DNA of 64,000 nt from assembly GCF_013366925.1 (NCBI RefSeq), contig NZ_JAALDK010000002.1:992001-1056000 (forward strand), read 5' to 3'. Position numbers and translations under genes: made by a program. The notes below the pieces were generated by a model. It was not told where the DNA came from. It searched no databases and saw only the letters and a program-made list of their open reading frames with translations. Positions 35,994-45,053 of this stretch are shown piece after piece; positions within the stretch are counted from its first letter, which is position 1, and each line of letters opens with the position of its first letter. The stretch comes from Paraburkholderia youngii. GTDB lineage: Bacteria; Pseudomonadota; Gammaproteobacteria; Burkholderiales; Burkholderiaceae.

Positions 35994-36728
35994 ATGGGCA
36001 TCGACTCTACCAGCCAAACCACCATCAAAGCATTCGTGTTCGATGTCTTCGGAACCGTGGTTGACTGGCGAAGCGGCGTCGCGCGTGAAGCGCAACCGTT
36101 TCTGCAGCGGTACGCACCGAATCTCGACGCATCCGATTTCGCGGACGCGTGGCGACGCGAGTATTCGCCTGCGATGGAAGAAGTGCGTAGCGGGCGCAGA
36201 CCGTATGTAAGACTCGACGTGCTGCACCGGGAAAACCTCGTCAAAGTGCTGACGCGTTTCGGCATCGTCGACGTTACCGAGCCCGAGATCGATGAGTTGA
36301 ACCTGGCCTGGCATCGGCTGGACCCGTGGCCCGATTCCGTCGATGCATTGCAGCGCCTGAAGGGGCGCTTCATCATCGCGCCGCTATCGAATGGCAACAT
36401 TCGCCTGATGGTGGACATCGCAAAGCGTGCCGGTCTGCCCTGGGATGCCATTCTCGGCGCCGAAGTCGTCCGCGCTTATAAGCCCTCGCCGCGGGTCTAT
36501 AGCGAAACGGCGGAAATTCTCGGCATCGCACCGCGCGAGCTATGCCTCGTTGCCGCACATAACAACGATCTCGCCGCCGCCCGGCGCGTCGGTCTGAGCA
36601 CCGCGTTCGTGCTGCGGCCCACCGAGCATGGCCCTCAGCAGACGAGCGATCTGAAGGCGAACGAGGCATGGGACTTCGTTGTCGGCGATCTGCGCGAACT
36701 CGCGACGCAACTAGGCTGCCCGCGCTGA
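35994..36728 (+). CDS. haloacid dehalogenase type II (L-2-haloacid dehalogenase-like)
   Basis: HAD-superfamily hydrolase of 244 residues. The nucleophile Asp is in FVFDVFGTVVDW, motif II in APLSNGNIRLM, the Lys in VRAYKPSPRVY. The motif IV acidic position reads VAAHNNDLAAARRVG, as in haloacid dehalogenases. L-2-haloacids such as chloropropionate are the family substrate; a general phosphatase activity is less likely given the FGT-V-x-D-W motif. The ATG at 35994 has AAGGACGATC upstream. Its end overlaps the end of the convergent NudK-like gene by 18 bases. Confidence 0.88.
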   Translation: MGIDSTSQTTIKAFVFDVFGTVVDWRSGVAREAQPFLQRYAPNLDASDFADAWRREYSPAMEEVRSGRRPYVRLDVLHRENLVKVLTRFGIVDVTEPEIDELNLAWHRLDPWPDSVDALQRLKGRFIIAPLSNGNIRLMVDIAKRAGLPWDAILGAEVVRAYKPSPRVYSETAEILGIAPRELCLVAAHNNDLAAARRVGLSTAFVLRPTEHGPQQTSDLKANEAWDFVVGDLRELATQLGCPR

Positions 36729-37310
36729 CGCAAACCCACGTAAAGCGACGTACTGCAACAGCATGATCGTCTTGCCGTCGACGATTTCCCCTGCCTCGAC
36801 CGCTCGCAACGCGGCTTGTAACGGCATTTCGATCACCTCGACATCTTCCCCTTCATCTTCGACGCCGCCGCCATCGTGGACGCGCATCGACGCCTCGTAC
36901 TCGCCGACATAGAAGTGGAGCTTTTCGGTCACGGACCCCGGGCTCATGTAGGCCTCGAAAATCTTGTGGACCGCGCCGACGCGATACCCCGTTTCCTCCT
37001 CGACTTCGAGCCGGATGCGCTCTTCCGGCGAAGCGTCGTCGAGCAATCCGCCCGGCGCTTCGATCATCATGCCGTCGTGACCGTTCACGAACGCGGGCAT
37101 GCGGAATTGTCGCGTGAGCATCACGTTGCCGGTGCGCGGACTGTGCAGCAGGATCGTCGCGCCGTTGCCGCGATCGTAGGTCTCGCGGTTCTGGCGCTGC
37201 CATGTGCCGTCGCGGCGCAGGAAGTCGAACGTCACCTTTTTCAGCGTGTACCAGTCGTCCGACAGCAAGGTCGTGGCGACGATGCGAACCCGGTCTTTCG
37301 TTGCAGTCAT
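36711..37310 (-). CDS. nudK: Nudix hydrolase, NudK-like (GDP-mannose/ADP-ribose pyrophosphatase)
   Basis: Nudix protein of 199 residues. The Nudix box is GGLLDDASPEERIRLEVEEETGYRVG with the catalytic E-x2-E-E. NRETYDRGNGATILL, MSPGSVTEKLHFYVGEYE and GGGVEDEGEDVEVIEMP match E. coli NudK as I remember it. Substrate could be GDP-mannose or ADP-ribose. ATG at 37308-37310; divergent from the DeoR gene, with only 80 bases between the two starts, so both may answer to the repeats there. Confidence 0.85.
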   Translation of the reverse strand: MTATKDRVRIVATTLLSDDWYTLKKVTFDFLRRDGTWQRQNRETYDRGNGATILLHSPRTGNVMLTRQFRMPAFVNGHDGMMIEAPGGLLDDASPEERIRLEVEEETGYRVGAVHKIFEAYMSPGSVTEKLHFYVGEYEASMRVHDGGGVEDEGEDVEVIEMPLQAALRAVEAGEIVDGKTIMLLQYVALRGFASARAA

Positions 37311-37350
37311 GTTGCCCTCCTGTCGATCACCGACAATGATTCATGTTATC

Positions 37351-37390
37351 GTGCAACTTCGTGCAATTTCAAGTGATTTCGTGCAAACCA
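37351..37390. promoter_or_regulatory. four tandem 10-bp repeats, likely DeoR operator
   Basis: GTGCAACTTC, GTGCAATTTC, AAGTGATTTC and GTGCAAACCA follow one another without spacing. Consensus is GTGCAATTTC; the third copy is degenerate in its first half. A 10-base period puts each copy on the same DNA face. The array ends directly before the ATG of the DeoR gene and lies 40 bases from the divergent nudK start. Confidence 0.7.
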
Positions 37391-38146
37391 ATGTTGACCA
37401 CCCAACGCAAGAAAGCGATCCTCGACGAGCTCGCGCGCAACGGGCAGGTGCTCGCAGGCGAGCTGAGCGTGGCGTTTGGCGTGTCGGAAGATACGATCCG
37501 CCGTGATCTGCGCGAACTGGCCGCTGAGGGGCGCTTGCAGCGGGTCCACGGCGGCGCGTTGCCGGCGTCTGCCGCGCTCGCGTCATTCGAGCAGCGTCAG
37601 GACATCGAGACGCTCGCCAAGCGGCGCATCGCGCGGCGAGCGGTCGAGCTGATCGCGCCGGGGCAAACCGTGATCGTCGACGGCGGCACCACCTCGGCGC
37701 TACTGGTCCGGGAACTGCCGGCCGATCTGCACGCGACCATCGTCACGCATAGCCCGAGCGTCGCGACGGCGCTGGCCGCGCATCCTTGCGTCGAAGTGAT
37801 CCTGATTGGCGGGCGGCTCTACAAGCATTCGATCGTAGCCGTCGGCGCCGCGGCAATGGAAGGCATTTCGCGCATCCATGCCGACCTGTACTTCATGGGC
37901 GTGACCGGCGTGCATCCGAGCGCAGGGCTCACCACCGGCGACTTCGAGGAAGCCGCGATCAAGCGCGCGCTCGCCGCGCGCGCGGCGGAGACGGTCGTGC
38001 TCGCGTCGTCGTCGAAACTGAACGCCGCGTCGCGCTTCGTGATCGGTGATATCACGCTCGCGCAGACCATCGTGGTCGAGAAGAAGACCAGTGCGGAACT
38101 GACGAAGCCGATTGAAGCGGCCGGGGTGACCGTGGTGAGGGCGTAG
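37391..38146 (+). CDS. DeoR-family transcriptional regulator
   Basis: Repressor of 251 residues. N-terminal helix-turn-helix: MLTTQRKKAILDELARNGQVLAGELSVAFGVSEDTIRRDLRELAAEGRLQRVHGGAL. The C-terminal DeoRC sugar-phosphate sensor domain has VIVDGGTTSALLVREL and DLYFMGVTGVHPSAGLT. Members respond to phosphosugars. The ATG at 37391 gives the family N-terminus, so it is preferred over 37343. The four 10-bp repeats that end at its start codon suggest tight autorepression. The regulated metabolic gene is not obvious; divergent nudK is one option. Confidence 0.9.
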   Translation: MLTTQRKKAILDELARNGQVLAGELSVAFGVSEDTIRRDLRELAAEGRLQRVHGGALPASAALASFEQRQDIETLAKRRIARRAVELIAPGQTVIVDGGTTSALLVRELPADLHATIVTHSPSVATALAAHPCVEVILIGGRLYKHSIVAVGAAAMEGISRIHADLYFMGVTGVHPSAGLTTGDFEEAAIKRALAARAAETVVLASSSKLNAASRFVIGDITLAQTIVVEKKTSAELTKPIEAAGVTVVRA

Positions 38147-38357
38147 GGTGTCTTCACGAATTGACTGATTCGCATCATCGTGGGCTCGAAGCGTCGCTCC
38201 ACCGCCTCCGAACAAAGATAAAACAGACGACTTTTGGAGTGCTAGGATGACGCCGCACCCCGACATGATTCACGAAACGAGACAGTCGAGAGTGTGCACA
38301 CGTTGATGAAATCGTTGCGTTGTGCAGCCTGATACTCAAGTACAGAGGAGACACTCA

Positions 38358-39158
38358 ATGAAACTTTCGAAGCTGCTGATTAACGCGCTGGCCATCTCCG
38401 CCTTCAGCTTTACCGCAATCGCGGCTCATGCCGAAGATCTGCTCGACTCGGTCAAACAGGCTGGAGTCCTGAAGATCGGTCTCGAAGGCACCTATCCGCC
38501 GTTCGACTCGCGCAACAAGGACGGTCAACTGGAAGGCTTCGACGTCGATGTCGCAAAAGCCGTGGCGGCGAAGCTCGGGGTGAAACCGGAGTTCATTCCG
38601 ACCGAGTGGAGCGGCATTATCGCGGCGCTGCAGAGTGGCAAATTCGACGTGATCATCAACCAGGTCACCATTACCCCGCAACGCAAACAGGTTCTTGATT
38701 TCAGCCAGCCATACACGTACTCGGCCGCGCAGCTGATTCAACGCGCGGACGACAAGCGTGAGTTCAAATCGCTCGACGAATTCAAGGGCGACAAGAAGAT
38801 CGGCGTGACGCTCGGCACCAACTACGACCAGATGGCGCGCGCAGTACCCGGCATCAACGTGCAGACTTATCCGGGCGCACCCGAGAAGCTGCGCGATCTC
38901 GCGGCCAAGCGTATCGACGCGACCATCGACGACCGGCTGATGCTGCCTTACATCATCAAGAACTCGCAATTGCCGCTGCGTACGGGCGCGGTGCTGAAAG
39001 GCGCCGACCAGGAAATGGGCATCCCGTTCCGCAAGGACAATCCGAAGTTCGCAAAAGCACTCGACGATGCGCTGACCCAAATGAAGCAGGACGGCACGCT
39101 CAAGAAGATCTCGATGCACTGGTTCGGTACGGACGTGACGCAGCCTCTCGCGCAGTAA
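38358..39158 (+). CDS. amino acid ABC transporter binding protein, cystine-binding (FliY/TcyJ-like)
   Basis: Periplasmic binding protein of 266 residues with a signal peptide (1-25, cleavage near AAHA-EDL). Family signatures: LKIGLEGTYPPFDSRNKDGQLEGFDVDVAKAVA and IPTEWSGIIAALQSGKFDVIINQVTITPQRKQVLDFS, typical of FliY-like cystine binders. The ATG has AGAGGAGACACTCA upstream. No permease or ATPase gene is adjacent, so it must use a transporter encoded elsewhere or be an orphan receptor. Confidence 0.85.
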   Translation: MKLSKLLINALAISAFSFTAIAAHAEDLLDSVKQAGVLKIGLEGTYPPFDSRNKDGQLEGFDVDVAKAVAAKLGVKPEFIPTEWSGIIAALQSGKFDVIINQVTITPQRKQVLDFSQPYTYSAAQLIQRADDKREFKSLDEFKGDKKIGVTLGTNYDQMARAVPGINVQTYPGAPEKLRDLAAKRIDATIDDRLMLPYIIKNSQLPLRTGAVLKGADQEMGIPFRKDNPKFAKALDDALTQMKQDGTLKKISMHWFGTDVTQPLAQ

Positions 39159-39519
39159 ATTTCTCGTTGTTCTCCCGTACTCGCGCCGGCCTGCAGAATG
39201 GTCGACGCGGGTACGTCGCTTGCTCCCCGAGCGGTTTTTCTCGCGGAATCGCTCGCGCTCATCGCTTCCATTGCTTCGAATCATGAAGCACGCGCAAATA
39301 CGCGATTGCGCGCATCTTCCCCTTCGTTCATCACGTTTCGATCCTCATGCTGAGTGCATACAGGATGTGCTGCGCCGCAGTTGCCTGATGCTTCGAAAGC
39401 GTGCGATGCTTTCGGGGCCATTGATCCGGCCACCTCGTGCCGGACTCGCATGTCGTCGGGAGACGACGTCGAATGGCGTGCGAAGAGACCAGTGACATGC
39501 CCACAACCTTGGAGGCATC
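39159..39519. other. intergenic region before trehalase gene
   Basis: These 361 bases hold no supported gene. Nothing beyond a normal GGAGG site directly before the trehalase gene is seen. Confidence 0.3.
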
Positions 39520-41193
39520 ATGAGCACACAATCACTGTCTCGCAGCAGCACCGCATCCAACGCGCATCTCTTTCCCAGCTTAAATGAGCACTTCGTGCCG
39601 CGACGTTCGCCGATCACGCTCGGCATCGCGTGCATCGCCACGCTCGTCTTCGCATCTGCGAGCTGTCTGGCCGATACCCAAGTGGGCGCCGCGCTGCCGC
39701 CCGCGCCCGACATCCTGTACGGCGATCTGTTCGTCGCCGTGCAAACCGCGAAGATCTTCAACGATCAGAAGACATTCGTCGACTCGACGCCGAATGGCAG
39801 TCCCGCCGCGATCGTGCAGTTATACGAAACGCGGAAGAGCCAGCCCGGTTTTTCGCTGCAGCAATTCGTCAGCCAGTACTTCACTCCGCCGCCCGATCAG
39901 AGCATCACGCCGCCGCCCAATCAAAGTCTGCGCGAGCACATCGACTGGCTGTGGAGCGGCCTCACGCGCACGACGACGAGCGCGCCCGACTACAGCTCGC
40001 TGATCCCGCTGCCCAAACCGTATGTCGTGCCGGGCGGCCGCTTTCGCGAGGGCTACTACTGGGATACCTATTTCACGATGCTGGGGCTGCAGGAGTCCGG
40101 ACGTGAAGATCTCGTCGACGATATGCTCGACAACTTCGCGTACATGATCGACACGTTCGGTCATATCCCGAACGGCAATCGCACGTACTATCTGAGCCGC
40201 TCGCAACCGCCTTTCTACTCGTATATGGTCGAGCTCGCGGCGCAAAAGGAAGGCAATAAGGTCTATCAGAAGTACCTGCCCGAGCTGCGCAAGGAGTACG
40301 CGTACTGGATGCAGGGTTCGGCCAGCACGCCGCGCGGCGGCGCGACGCGCAATGTCGTCGTGCTCAACGATGGCACCGTGCTGAACCGCTACTGGGACGA
40401 GCTGGACACGCCGCGCGACGAGTCCTATCTCGAGGACGTGCAGACCGCGCAGGCGAGCGGCCGTCCGGCCAACCAGGTCTACCGCGATCTGCGCGCGACC
40501 GCCGAAAGCGGCTGGGATTTCAGCTCACGCTGGTTCGGCGACAACCAGACGCTCGCCACGGTGCGCACGACATCGATCATCCCAGTCGATCTGAACAGCC
40601 TGTTATTCCATCTCGAGACGACGATCGCGCGCGGCTGCTCGGCGACACGCGACTTCCATTGCGTCGCGCAGTTCATCGGCTACGCGGCGCGTCGCGCGGA
40701 AGGCATCAACCGTTATCTGTGGAATAGCAACGGCTACTACGGCGACTACGACTGGCAACTCCGCAAGTCACGCGACAACCAGACACCGGCGATGCTGTAT
40801 CCGCTGATGGCCGGCGTGGCGTGGCCCGAGCGCGCGTGGAAGACTGCGCAGACCGTGCAGAACGTGCTGTTGAAGCAAGGCGGCCTCGCGACCTCGATCT
40901 ATAACACCACGCAGCAATGGGACGCACCGAACGGCTGGGCGCCGTTGCACTGGATCGCGATTCAGGGCCTCAAGCGCTACGGACGCACCGATCTCGCTCA
41001 GTCGATCGGCACGCGCTTTCTCGCGGACGTCCAGAACGTCTACAACACGCAGCAGAAGCTCGTCGAGAAGTACGTCGTCGAAGGTGCGGGGGAAGGCGGC
41101 GGCGGGGGTGGCGAGTATCCGCTGCAGGACGGCTTCGGGTGGACCAATGGTGTGACGTTGATGCTGCTCGATCTGTATGGCAATGGGCAGTGA
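39520..41193 (+). CDS. treA: periplasmic trehalase, glycoside hydrolase family 37
   Basis: Enzyme splitting trehalose into two glucose molecules, 557 residues. A signal peptide follows an N-terminal extension of about 30 residues (hydrophobic stretch [20 protein letters not shown] near 32-51). GH37 signatures: [15 protein letters not shown] and [13 protein letters not shown]. The catalytic acid Asp is in [10 protein letters not shown] and the base Glu in [16 protein letters not shown], after a glycine-rich loop. ATG follows GGAGGCATC. Length is normal for TreA. Single gene, no sugar transporter beside it. Confidence 0.93.
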   Translation: MSTQSLSRSSTASNAHLFPSLNEHFVPRRSPITLGIACIATLVFASASCLADTQVGAALPPAPDILYGDLFVAVQTAKIFNDQKTFVDSTPNGSPAAIVQLYETRKSQPGFSLQQFVSQYFTPPPDQSITPPPNQSLREHIDWLWSGLTRTTTSAPDYSSLIPLPKPYVVPGGRFREGYYWDTYFTMLGLQESGREDLVDDMLDNFAYMIDTFGHIPNGNRTYYLSRSQPPFYSYMVELAAQKEGNKVYQKYLPELRKEYAYWMQGSASTPRGGATRNVVVLNDGTVLNRYWDELDTPRDESYLEDVQTAQASGRPANQVYRDLRATAESGWDFSSRWFGDNQTLATVRTTSIIPVDLNSLLFHLETTIARGCSATRDFHCVAQFIGYAARRAEGINRYLWNSNGYYGDYDWQLRKSRDNQTPAMLYPLMAGVAWPERAWKTAQTVQNVLLKQGGLATSIYNTTQQWDAPNGWAPLHWIAIQGLKRYGRTDLAQSIGTRFLADVQNVYNTQQKLVEKYVVEGAGEGGGGGGEYPLQDGFGWTNGVTLMLLDLYGNGQ

Positions 41194-41267
41194 GGCGCGG
41201 CGGCATGTTCAGGCGAGTGCACTGAGCTTGGCCTTATGATTCCAGATACATCCCGAGTGGAAGCAGA

Positions 41268-41636
41268 ATGATCTGGCTCGCCAATGTTGTTCTCGTGCTG
41301 CACGCGCTGATCGTGGTGTTTATCGTCGGCGGACTATTCGCGATCTGGATCGCCCACGGTTTGCGACTCCCGTGGGCGCGCAATCGCGCGTTTCGTACGC
41401 TGCATGTTCTCGCCATCGGTATCGTCGCGGCGCTCGCGGTGCTCGATGTGCCGTGCCCGTTGACCGTGCTGGAGGACTATCTGCGCACGGGCACGGCTGG
41501 TCCGCAAGGCTTCATACAGCGGTGGGTAAGCGCCTGGCTGTATTACGACTTTCCACCGTGGGTGTTCGTGGTCGCCTATGTCGCGTTTTTGCTGGCGGTG
41601 ATTCTTACCTGGTATCGAATTCGGCCACGGGCCTGA
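41268..41636 (+). CDS. DUF2784-family membrane protein
   Basis: Small membrane protein of 122 residues with about four hydrophobic segments. DUF2784 marks are MIWLANVVLVLHALIVVFIV, LDVPCPLTVLEDYLR and FIQRWVSAWLYYDFPPWVF. Function unknown in the family. ATG at 41268, GGAAGCAGA upstream. Confidence 0.85.
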   Translation: MIWLANVVLVLHALIVVFIVGGLFAIWIAHGLRLPWARNRAFRTLHVLAIGIVAALAVLDVPCPLTVLEDYLRTGTAGPQGFIQRWVSAWLYYDFPPWVFVVAYVAFLLAVILTWYRIRPRA

Positions 41637-42156
41637 CTCGAATATCGCCTTTTTAATTCGATGAAGGATACGTTTGCACCGGTTAAATTTACCATTTAAT
41701 TCATTTTTGAAACGCAATTAATTCCGACGACTTTCCCACCAAAATCCAATGCAATGCGGATAAATCCGGACAGCATTTTTCCGCGCCAAGCCGCCGAGAC
41801 CGCACCGGTGCTCGCTAACAGACCATCTTTATCCCGAATAGCATAATCACCGCTCTATCCTTGACAAGACCTCATTTCGCATCTTATTTTCACTCTTGCT
41901 AAGCGCCGGAAAGATTCAATTTTAAATTTCTCTTCAAATGTCGAGATAAATCGACAGGAAATTCCTTTGCCCATTCAATCGGTAACTCTGGAAAGCAAAT
42001 AGAAATATCCACGCAAGCAATTTGAATTAATGAATTCGGAAAAGCTGTCCATGCAAGCGCTGCGTGTCTTCGAGTGCGGTGCGGGTTATTCGATCTCCAA
42101 CGCGCGACCGGCGAAAAGCGGCCGTTGTGTAGCGGTATCACTCACCAGGGAACGAG
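41637..42156. other. AT-rich intergenic region with an inverted repeat
   Basis: This stretch of 520 bases is visibly richer in A and T than the rest of the window (for instance 41641-41740 and 41880-42030) and holds no supported gene. TGTCGA-N6-TCGACA at 41939-41956 is a perfect inverted repeat. The region probably contains the promoter of the S10 peptidase gene; its composition suggests foreign DNA or a binding region for a nucleoid protein. Confidence 0.45.
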
Positions 42157-43992
42157 ATGAAACCAGACAGAAGGAGTACCGACGATGGCCGCGTCCGTCG
42201 TCATGGCCGGCTAGCCGCGCTAAGCGTGCTGACACTCGGAATCGTGATCGTCGCCGGATGCGGCGGCAGCGATGGAGGTTCGTCGGCGTCGGCGGTTCCA
42301 GGCAGCATGGCGCAGGTCGCCAATCAGGCGCAAGCCGCATCCGCGCCGCAGACGCCGTCCGCCAATCAGCCCTATACCGATCTCACCAGCTATTCGACGA
42401 GCGCGACATCCGGCATTGCCTCGTCGCTGGTCACGGAGAAAGCGGCGATCATGCATTACCAATGGACGTCCGGCAGCACCACCATCAACTACACGACGAC
42501 CACCGGCCATCTGACCGCAATGGATCTGACGAGCGGCGCACCCGAAGCGACGATGTCTTATGTCGCCTACACGGCGCCGAGCACGAATGGCAAACCGCGG
42601 CCCGTCACGTTCGTCTATAACGGCGGGCCGGGCTCTTCGTCGATCTGGCTGCGGCTCGGATCGTTCGCGCCGACGCGCGTCGCGACCACCGATCCGCTGC
42701 TGAACGGCACCAGCTGGCCGAACTACCCGCTCGTGAACAACACCGAAAGCCTGATCGACACGACCGATCTCGTGTTCATCGATCCGCCGGGCACGGGCCT
42801 CTCCGAGGCGATCCTGCCGAACACCAACCAGACCTATTGGAGCACCGATGCGGACGCGAACATCATGCGTGACTTCATCATTCGCTACCTGACGGTCAAT
42901 TCGCGCAGCAGCTCGCCGATCTATCTGTACGGTGAATCGTACGGCACGCCTCGCACCGACATCCTCGCGCTCGCGCTCGAATCGGCCGGCGTGCACCTCA
43001 CAGGGATCACGCTGCAGTCCTCGATCCTGAACTACTTCGCGGATGCGATCGAGGCGGTGGCGATCACGGGTTCGCCCAATCAGCTCGCGCTCGAAACCGA
43101 TACGTTGAGCGGCTACATGCCGGGCTATGCCCAGGTCGCGGCATACTACAACCAGGTGTCGCCCGCGCCAGTGAATCAGGCGACTTACGCGCTTCGCAGC
43201 GAGGCGTTCGTGACCGCCAACTACAACCTGTTCAAGAACTATTCGCTGTACTGGACGTTGAGCCAGCTCGGCGCGCCCACTTACGCGGGACCGCCGAACT
43301 TCCCGCCGACGTGGCTCGAGAAGTTCTGGGACGCCGAATCCGGCCTCACGTTGCAGGCGATGCAGGGTTACTTCAACGTCAATCCGTTCAACATCACGCT
43401 GGTGCCGGGCTCGACGATCGGCCGCTACGATGGTCGCGTGTCGTTGCCCAACTCGGACCCGCGCCTGCAAAGCGACGGCGACCCGTCGGACATCCTGATC
43501 TCGCTGCCGTTCACCAATGCGTTGGCCACGCAGATGCCGGATTACCTCGGCTACACCGCACCGAACGCCGCGTATATGCCGCTGAACGACGCGGTCATCG
43601 AGGCGTGGAATTTCTCGCACGGCGGTCAGCCGCTGCCCGACACGATCCCCGATCTGCTCGGCGCACTGCAGCTGAATCCGCAACTGAAGGTGCTGGCGGA
43701 AAACGGCTACCACGATCTGGCCACGCCGTTCTTCAATACCGAGAAGCAGCTCGCGCGACTGAAGACGGTGCAGGGCCTCGAGCCGAATCTGCAGGTCAAC
43801 TTCTTCCAGGGCGGGCATATGATTTATCTGGATGACGTGGCGCGCCCGCAGATGAAGGCGGATCTGGCGGCCTTCTATGGCGGCACGCCGATAGCGGGCG
43901 CACTCACGCTCGCGACGCTGCCGCAGCCGTGGGCCGACGAAGCGCCCGCCGCCACGCCGACGAGCGAGGCGGTCGCCGCGACCGCGCCCTGA
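42157..43992 (+). CDS. serine carboxypeptidase (peptidase S10) lipoprotein
   Basis: Exported S10-family serine carboxypeptidase of 611 residues. The N-terminus carries a long basic region, a hydrophobic segment and the lipobox IVAGCGGS, so it should be an outer- or inner-membrane lipoprotein. NGGPGSSSIWL forms the oxyanion region. The nucleophile is S261 in GESYGTPR; the Asp is in NGYHDLATPFF and the His in FQGGHMIYLD. Such enzymes are common in fungi and plants and scattered in Burkholderiales. Followed closely by an exported EF-hand-like gene. Substrate peptide unknown. Confidence 0.9.
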   Translation: MKPDRRSTDDGRVRRHGRLAALSVLTLGIVIVAGCGGSDGGSSASAVPGSMAQVANQAQAASAPQTPSANQPYTDLTSYSTSATSGIASSLVTEKAAIMHYQWTSGSTTINYTTTTGHLTAMDLTSGAPEATMSYVAYTAPSTNGKPRPVTFVYNGGPGSSSIWLRLGSFAPTRVATTDPLLNGTSWPNYPLVNNTESLIDTTDLVFIDPPGTGLSEAILPNTNQTYWSTDADANIMRDFIIRYLTVNSRSSSPIYLYGESYGTPRTDILALALESAGVHLTGITLQSSILNYFADAIEAVAITGSPNQLALETDTLSGYMPGYAQVAAYYNQVSPAPVNQATYALRSEAFVTANYNLFKNYSLYWTLSQLGAPTYAGPPNFPPTWLEKFWDAESGLTLQAMQGYFNVNPFNITLVPGSTIGRYDGRVSLPNSDPRLQSDGDPSDILISLPFTNALATQMPDYLGYTAPNAAYMPLNDAVIEAWNFSHGGQPLPDTIPDLLGALQLNPQLKVLAENGYHDLATPFFNTEKQLARLKTVQGLEPNLQVNFFQGGHMIYLDDVARPQMKADLAAFYGGTPIAGALTLATLPQPWADEAPAATPTSEAVAATAP

Positions 43993-44049
43993 TCGATGGT
44001 GGTTTCGCTTCGCGCGAGACCCTCCGACTACTTTTTATGGCGAGTGATC

Positions 44050-44442
44050 ATGTCTTCAATCGATATCTTGCGACGTACGCTGGCGTTGATCGTCCTCGGT
44101 GTGGTCGTCGGTAGTGCGCAGGCGCTGCCGCCTCAGCCGGTCGCGCCCGTGACGCTACCCCACGGCGGACACGGCGTCGACGGTCCGTTCTTTCCTCATA
44201 ACCGTGCTAGCGCGGTCGCGCCGACCACCGGCTCGACATTGCAGCAGCAGGCTCAGCAGCGCATGGAGAGCAGGCTGGGCGCGAATTCGGTGCTCAGCAA
44301 CGGCTCGTCGATCACCAAGGCTCTGGCGCAAAGCAATGGGCTCGGCTATATCGCCAGGCATTTTGACGAGATCGATAGCGCGCATTCGGGTCGTGTGACG
44401 TTGAACGACGTGCGGCAGTATCTGCAGCAGCATCAGCAATGA
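44050..44442 (+). CDS. exported protein with degenerate EF-hand
   Basis: Protein of 130 residues with a signal peptide (about 1-26, ending GSAQA-LPP). A C-terminal FDEIDSAHSGRVTLNDVRQYL resembles an EF-hand loop, but acidic positions 3 and 5 are Ala and Ser, so calcium binding is doubtful. The ATG at 44050 is favoured over 43996 because it directly starts a good signal peptide and has GGCGAG upstream. It follows the S10 peptidase by 57 bases and precedes a terminator-like hairpin, so the two probably form one unit. Confidence 0.75.
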   Translation: MSSIDILRRTLALIVLGVVVGSAQALPPQPVAPVTLPHGGHGVDGPFFPHNRASAVAPTTGSTLQQQAQQRMESRLGANSVLSNGSSITKALAQSNGLGYIARHFDEIDSAHSGRVTLNDVRQYLQQHQQ

Positions 44443-44474
44443 TACCCGGTTAGGCCATTGGTCCCGTAGGTGGG

Positions 44475-44519
44475 ACGGCCGGCGAACGCGTCGCGATCGT
44501 GCGACTTGTCGCCGGCCGT
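44475..44519. terminator. terminator-like hairpin with 11-bp stem
   Basis: ACGGCCGGCGA (44475-44485) pairs perfectly with TCGCCGGCCGT (44509-44519); the loop is 23 bases and TTTGT-like sequence follows. It lies between the ends of the EF-hand gene (plus) and the VOC gene (minus) and can serve both. Confidence 0.65.
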
Positions 44520-44551
44520 TTGTGACTACGCGCCGCCCGGATCGCTTACGC

Positions 44552-44965
44552 TCACTTCTGCGCCGCCGCCTGGATCATCTTCCATCCATTGCCCGCAGGA
44601 TCGCGAAAGCCCGCATCGACGCTGCCGAAACGATCCACCGGCTCCTGCGTGAATTCCACGCCGCGCGCCTTCAATTGCTCATAGCTCGCGCGACAGTCGG
44701 CAACGGACAGCACCAACGGCGGCATCGCTCCCTTCGCGACCATCGCGCGCAGCGTTTGCGCGGTCGCTTCATCGTGGATCGGCGGCCCCGGCGCGAACAG
44801 GCCCAACTGGAAAGTCGGCTGCTCCGGGTGCTGGACCGTGAGCCAGCGGTAAGCGCCGTTGCGCACGTCCGTGTGGACGCGAAAGCCGAGCTTGTCGACG
44901 TAGAACGAAAGCGCCGCGTCCTGATCGTCGACGTACAAACCGACCACATCGATACCCTGATTCAT
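44552..44965 (-). CDS. VOC-superfamily (glyoxalase/bleomycin resistance) protein
   Basis: Protein of 137 residues with two beta-alpha-beta-beta-beta units: IDVVGLYVDDQDAALSFYVDKLGFRV in the first half and LVLSVADCRASYEQLKARGVEFTQEP in the second, ending RDPAGNGWKMIQ. Glyoxalase-fold enzymes or binding proteins share this layout. A metal-binding His/Glu set is not clear. ATG at 44963-44965 follows GGAGGAGTC. Confidence 0.88.
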   Translation of the reverse strand: MNQGIDVVGLYVDDQDAALSFYVDKLGFRVHTDVRNGAYRWLTVQHPEQPTFQLGLFAPGPPIHDEATAQTLRAMVAKGAMPPLVLSVADCRASYEQLKARGVEFTQEPVDRFGSVDAGFRDPAGNGWKMIQAAAQK

Positions 44966-45053
44966 GACTCCTCCCTCGGTGGTTGAGGGCTCGACTGTAT
45001 CGCTGAGCACCGGGCGGCGCTTCTCCAAAACTGCGCTCGGCTCGCGCGCCGGT

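Noticed and set aside
42220..43818. Open frame of 532 codons antisense to the S10 peptidase
   Set aside because: Antisense shadow; the sense strand has complete catalytic motifs.
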